From: Lumnitzera littorea
Lineage: Eukaryota > Streptophyta > Magnoliopsida > Myrtales > Combretaceae
Direction of reading: 5' to 3'
DNA length: 64,000 nt
Assembly: GCA_024138015.1 (NCBI GenBank)
Contig: JAMXBB010000010.1
Coordinates: 15,099,835 to 15,163,834 of the forward strand
How positions within the stretch are numbered: position 1 is the stretch's first letter; every line of letters starts with the position of its first letter. A program made the position numbers and the translations under genes. Below the pieces are notes generated by a model. It was given only the letters and a program-made list of their open reading frames with translations, made no database searches and was not told where the DNA came from. This document shows positions 60,371 through 64,000 of the stretch, piece after piece.

Positions 60371-61497
60371 CTAGAATTGTGTAAATAACTTAAATGGGCG
60401 CCACTCCACCCCCTCAGTATTGACTTGTGGGTTAAATTGGCTAGCTTGCTGAATATGTAAGTTAAAATAGTAAAATTAACTCACTCAATTGCAGGTTGGT
60501 AGGTTTAGCAACCATATTAATCAGTCCATAACATTTAACCTATTTACACAATTTAGTGGGTTAGGTGAGTTAATTTGCAGGCTAACTTGCAAACCTTCTA
60601 AGAGTTTTTTTATACAAAATTTGAAGGACTATTTCAATATTTTTTGATAGAGAAGAAACTTATTTAATTTAATAATTATAGAATTAACCTACTAAAAGTA
60701 AATATTATATCTTAAATTAAAATTCTATAAAAAATAGTATCTTTTAAATAAACACTCACAATCCACAGTTATTCCGTGTATATAATATTATGAATATATA
60801 TTTGTTTTTATCCATACAAAATTTAATACAAAAACGACGTCACGCGATGAATTTGTCTTAACCTCCTCCAACTGAATATTCTTATTAGTATGTAGCCTAT
60901 TTATATGAATTTTATTTTCTATCTCTTCTTGACACTCGGTGTATGATACCGGTCTCCTATATTATAATACAGAGTCACGATGCAAAACTACATCACTCCG
61001 TGTACAATGTTTATTTCATTTTATTTTTTCCTTGGTATCTCTCTCCATACGTTGACCTATAAATATTAATCTCACTCCATTAATCTTCCCCATTGGACTA
61101 GCCAACGAAACTCGTATTTATCATCTTCGCAAGTTTTCTCATGGTATTTATCGAGAGAGAAACCAACAACATGAAACCATATATCATAGCACCTCCAGTA
61201 GAAGTTGAGGTGTTCTTTTTATACGCAAATCGTGGGAATACATAGATGTTAAATTTTTTTTTCTATTTCTTAACTTTTTTTTTATGTTAATTTTCATAAA
61301 TTAACTAATCAACTTGCTTTGCCATAGGTTAATCCGTTTTACTCATAAATTTAGTAAAACAAACTAAAAATGTCTGCATTTTAAGCAAGTTAAAAAATCT
61401 ACATTTAAATAGATTAAAAAATTTAAACCCAACTTATACTTTTTTATAGATTAAACGGGTGATCCGTATAATGTGCCCCGCTTGAACAATCCTAGCT
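60371..61497. mobile_element. Candidate non-autonomous hAT element
   Basis: The left end reads TAGAATTGTGTAAATAAC followed by a GC-richer patch (GGGCGCCACTCCACC). The right end in reverse reads TAGGATTGTTCAAGCGGGGC. TAGRATTGT at both ends followed by GC-rich subterminal sequence resembles plant hAT termini of the CAGGGGTGTTCAAGCGGGGC type. I could not find an 8-bp target duplication, and no transposase is present. The interior includes the promoter-like site at 61058. Confidence 0.35.
61058..61245 (+). other. Core-promoter-like site followed by a 34-codon ORF
   Basis: A good TATA box (CTATAAATATTA, 61057-61068) is preceded by a short CT-rich patch (GGTATCTCTCTCC). About 80 nt downstream an ATG at 61141 opens a 34-codon frame (MVFIERETNNMKPYII...) ending at 61245. 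The product is not recognised. It may be a small peptide, the first exon of a decayed gene or an accident. A GAG-GT donor-like site occurs inside the frame. Confidence 0.2.
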
Positions 61498-64000
61498 CAA
61501 GCCTCTCCAATGCCTTAGCTCGCAAAATTTTGTTTTAACAGTTTATTCACAGGAATGGCCAAGAAAAAACAAAAAAAAAAAAAAACAATTTCTTCACAGG
61601 TGCGAGAAGGCCCATGCGATGAATATCCAATAATTAATGTGCAATCGAAGTTGGGGAAAGCGACAGCAGAATTAATGAAGCTTTAAAGTTGCTTTCGTGA
61701 CGGAAGATAGGACAAAACTCCAGTGTTATGTTGTCATCTTCTTGATTAGACACATGTTAAATGATTGACGTTAGAATAAATTTGGCGTGCTTTGATTTAT
61801 TGGTGGGAAAAATTATGGGAATTAGACTCGTCTTCACGTACTTCCAGCGACTGCTGCTTTGGTCTCAATTACAGCACTTTAGGTACCACCACAAGCAATA
61901 TAATAAAACTAGATCGAGTGACTAGGAAAGAGAAAACAAGGTAAACTAGGGATTACCGATTACCAACTCTCATTTGTTGACATGTTGACAATCGACATCC
62001 TCAACTTTGTCAATGGGGGAAAAAAAAAGAAACCTTCCTTTTCTTTTCCCCACTCAAACTTCTAAACAGCCTTAAAATAAATTTATAAAACATAAAAGGG
62101 GCAACCAAAATGAAAAATTTTCAAATTCGGTAAATATTTCATCATCATTTAAAATGAAATGCTTCGTCGAACTTTATAAATACTTTTGAGTTAATTATAA
62201 CAAATTAAAGTCCCATGCTACATACAAATTCTATTTGGTAAATTTATTTAAAAGGTTATTATAAGTAGTATATTGATAATATCTGTACGTGAATTTTTAA
62301 AAAATGCTTTTATGCTATTATTAATTATATAAATACATATTATCTATTATAGTTTTATATGACTATTAATTCTTTTTATAAGACGATTCATCATGTTTAA
62401 AAAAGAATTATGATCCTTCAAAATGTGAGAATGCATCACTATATAATACGGATTTTATCGGTTTATATTAAGTATTAATACAAAATAACTCGTCATGGAA
62501 GTAATGAGACCAGCTTTTGAGACATGTGAGTCCTACAACCTTATTCTTAACTTGATCAAATCCATCAAAGAGGTTTATTAATGAAAAACAAGGGGGCTTT
62601 CCTCAAATGATTATTATCTTTGCATAACTAAAAAAAGAAAAACTATTATTATTGCCAAAAGTATTAATGACATAAGTTAACAAAAACAAAAAATTATAAT
62701 TAGCCAAAAGGTATGACTAATAAAACTGTATGTGTCACAAATAATACTATTGATTGAAGTTTATATTTACATGAAATATATATGGGGATGATACTAGTCA
62801 TGTACGCTACACGATCTTGTGCTTTTGATGATCCAAGAGAAGTCTAGATTTGAAAATACGTAGAGAGATGTAGCGAAGAATACGCAATCTTGATAGTAAC
62901 ACATGCTTATGATAGGTGAAGAGGTTTAGATTATTGACTTCAATAATCTTGGATGAGTTGGATTTTTTTTTTTCCGCATGATCTAGTAATTGATCCTTCA
63001 TGATAAGGTTTCAACAACATGATAATGTTTTTTAAATATCTCTTAATTGTTGCAAATGAGGAGGAGGATGCACCCATTTATATATCTTAAAGTCCGTCCT
63101 TGCCTATCGGATGAATTTAGAGAGTGATAAACAAAATGCTACTTCATATATATATATATATATATATATATTATCTTAGGCTTATGGAAGACTTGGCCCA
63201 TGAGTGAATCTATTGAGTGCATATGCCAATTAAGAAAAGTTAGAAGACAAGCAAACGAACCAAGTCATCCCTATTTCAAATTTACTAAATTAAATCCCGC
63301 TAAGACATTTCTAAAAATTAGGCATGACTCTCTAGGTGTTCTCGCTAACTCAAAGACTCAGTCCATAAAATAAATTTAGATCAAGCTCATAACTAAATAA
63401 GCACTCTACAAAACACTATATTATTTAGAAATAGTTACAATTCTCTTAGTTATGGGAATGCAACATTAGGAGTTGCTTCATTCCATATTAATTACTGTAA
63501 ATAGAAAAAAAAAAAATTTAAAACCAACTCAGTATGAAAAACATGTATTTTCACATATAATTAGAAAAAAAAAAAACAAAAACCGTTAGTGGGCCAAAGG
63601 TATCAATAGTGAGTATATATAAAGTGAAAAAAATGAAAAACTATAAATAGCGAAAAGTTATTGTTATTTATAAAAAAAGTACAAATCTGAAAAGCTTCAT
63701 AAATATATATGTGAAAGTATATATGTCATTTTCTTATAAAAAAAAATTGTACATTTTTATTCATAAAATTTGAATCTGAATATATTTTCTAAACATTTAT
63801 TAACTTATGGTGTGTGTTTGGTTGTCAACCGGATATGCTTTGGCCTTATGGATAGTGATTTGGCACATATGTAACATGTTAGGAGACTGAGGATTAGCTA
63901 CTAACACTCCTTATTGGGTTTGTCCGGTTGTTACTCATATCTGTTCCAAATATGTACGTCTCTATTGGCATCTGCCACTCCTTTCCTTTTTTGGTTACCC
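61498..64000. other. Gene-poor AT-rich DNA to the end of the window
   Basis: No coding gene is supported. A TA microsatellite lies at about 63147-63170. The segment 62790-63420 is more complex (for example CTACACGATCTTGTGC and TTAGGCATGACTCTCTAGG) and may be an old LTR. Near 63810 the words GTGTGTTTGGTTGTCAACCGG suggest the end of a MITE that continues beyond the window. Confidence 0.45.

Noticed and set aside
1..64000. CRISPR arrays, bacterial operons, ribosome binding sites, rRNA genes
   Set aside because: None seen. The window is plant nuclear DNA with split genes.

Overview
This is a window of AT-rich plant nuclear DNA, almost certainly from a eudicot. Three split genes have plant-type GT-AG introns and plant-specific protein families. 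The rest is eroded plant transposons, MITE-like fragments, AT microsatellites and one assembly gap. I cannot name the species from the sequence.

Three protein-coding genes are well supported, and all lie on the minus strand. (1) 40S ribosomal protein SA (uS2), 7347-10090, has 5 exons and 301 aa. (2) A class III small heat shock protein, 32503-34385, has 2 exons and 152 aa, and its short promoter contains a heat shock element. (3) A SAC-domain phosphoinositide phosphatase of the plant SAC2-SAC5 group, 38437-47104, has 16 coding exons and 809 aa, with the catalytic CX5R motif intact. For all three I followed the reading frame across every splice junction; phases agree and no coding exon is broken. 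They serve unrelated functions (translation, protein folding under stress, endomembrane lipid signalling). There is no operon-like or cluster logic.

The spaces between them are transposon-derived. 1-6064 ends in a truncated minus-strand Ty3/gypsy element (gag, protease, RT, part of RNase H, one LTR, primer-binding site) next to unassigned repeat-like DNA. 10.3-18.5 kb is very AT-rich, with Helitron-like ends, a dispersed repeat pair and what looks like an orphan retrotransposon tail. 19.3-23.2 kb holds a second decayed Ty3/gypsy gag-protease. 25.5-30.3 kb holds a decayed hAT transposon. 47.5-64 kb is gene-poor and contains only candidate MITEs, LTR-like fragments and one isolated core-promoter-like site with a tiny ORF.

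I found no convincing new biological system. The observations most worth a second look are the tandem duplication at the 3' splice site of the heat shock gene intron, the Helitron-like repeat family at 10.9-15.6 kb, the non-hAT ORF inside the hAT remnant, and the TATA box plus mini-ORF near 61.1 kb.
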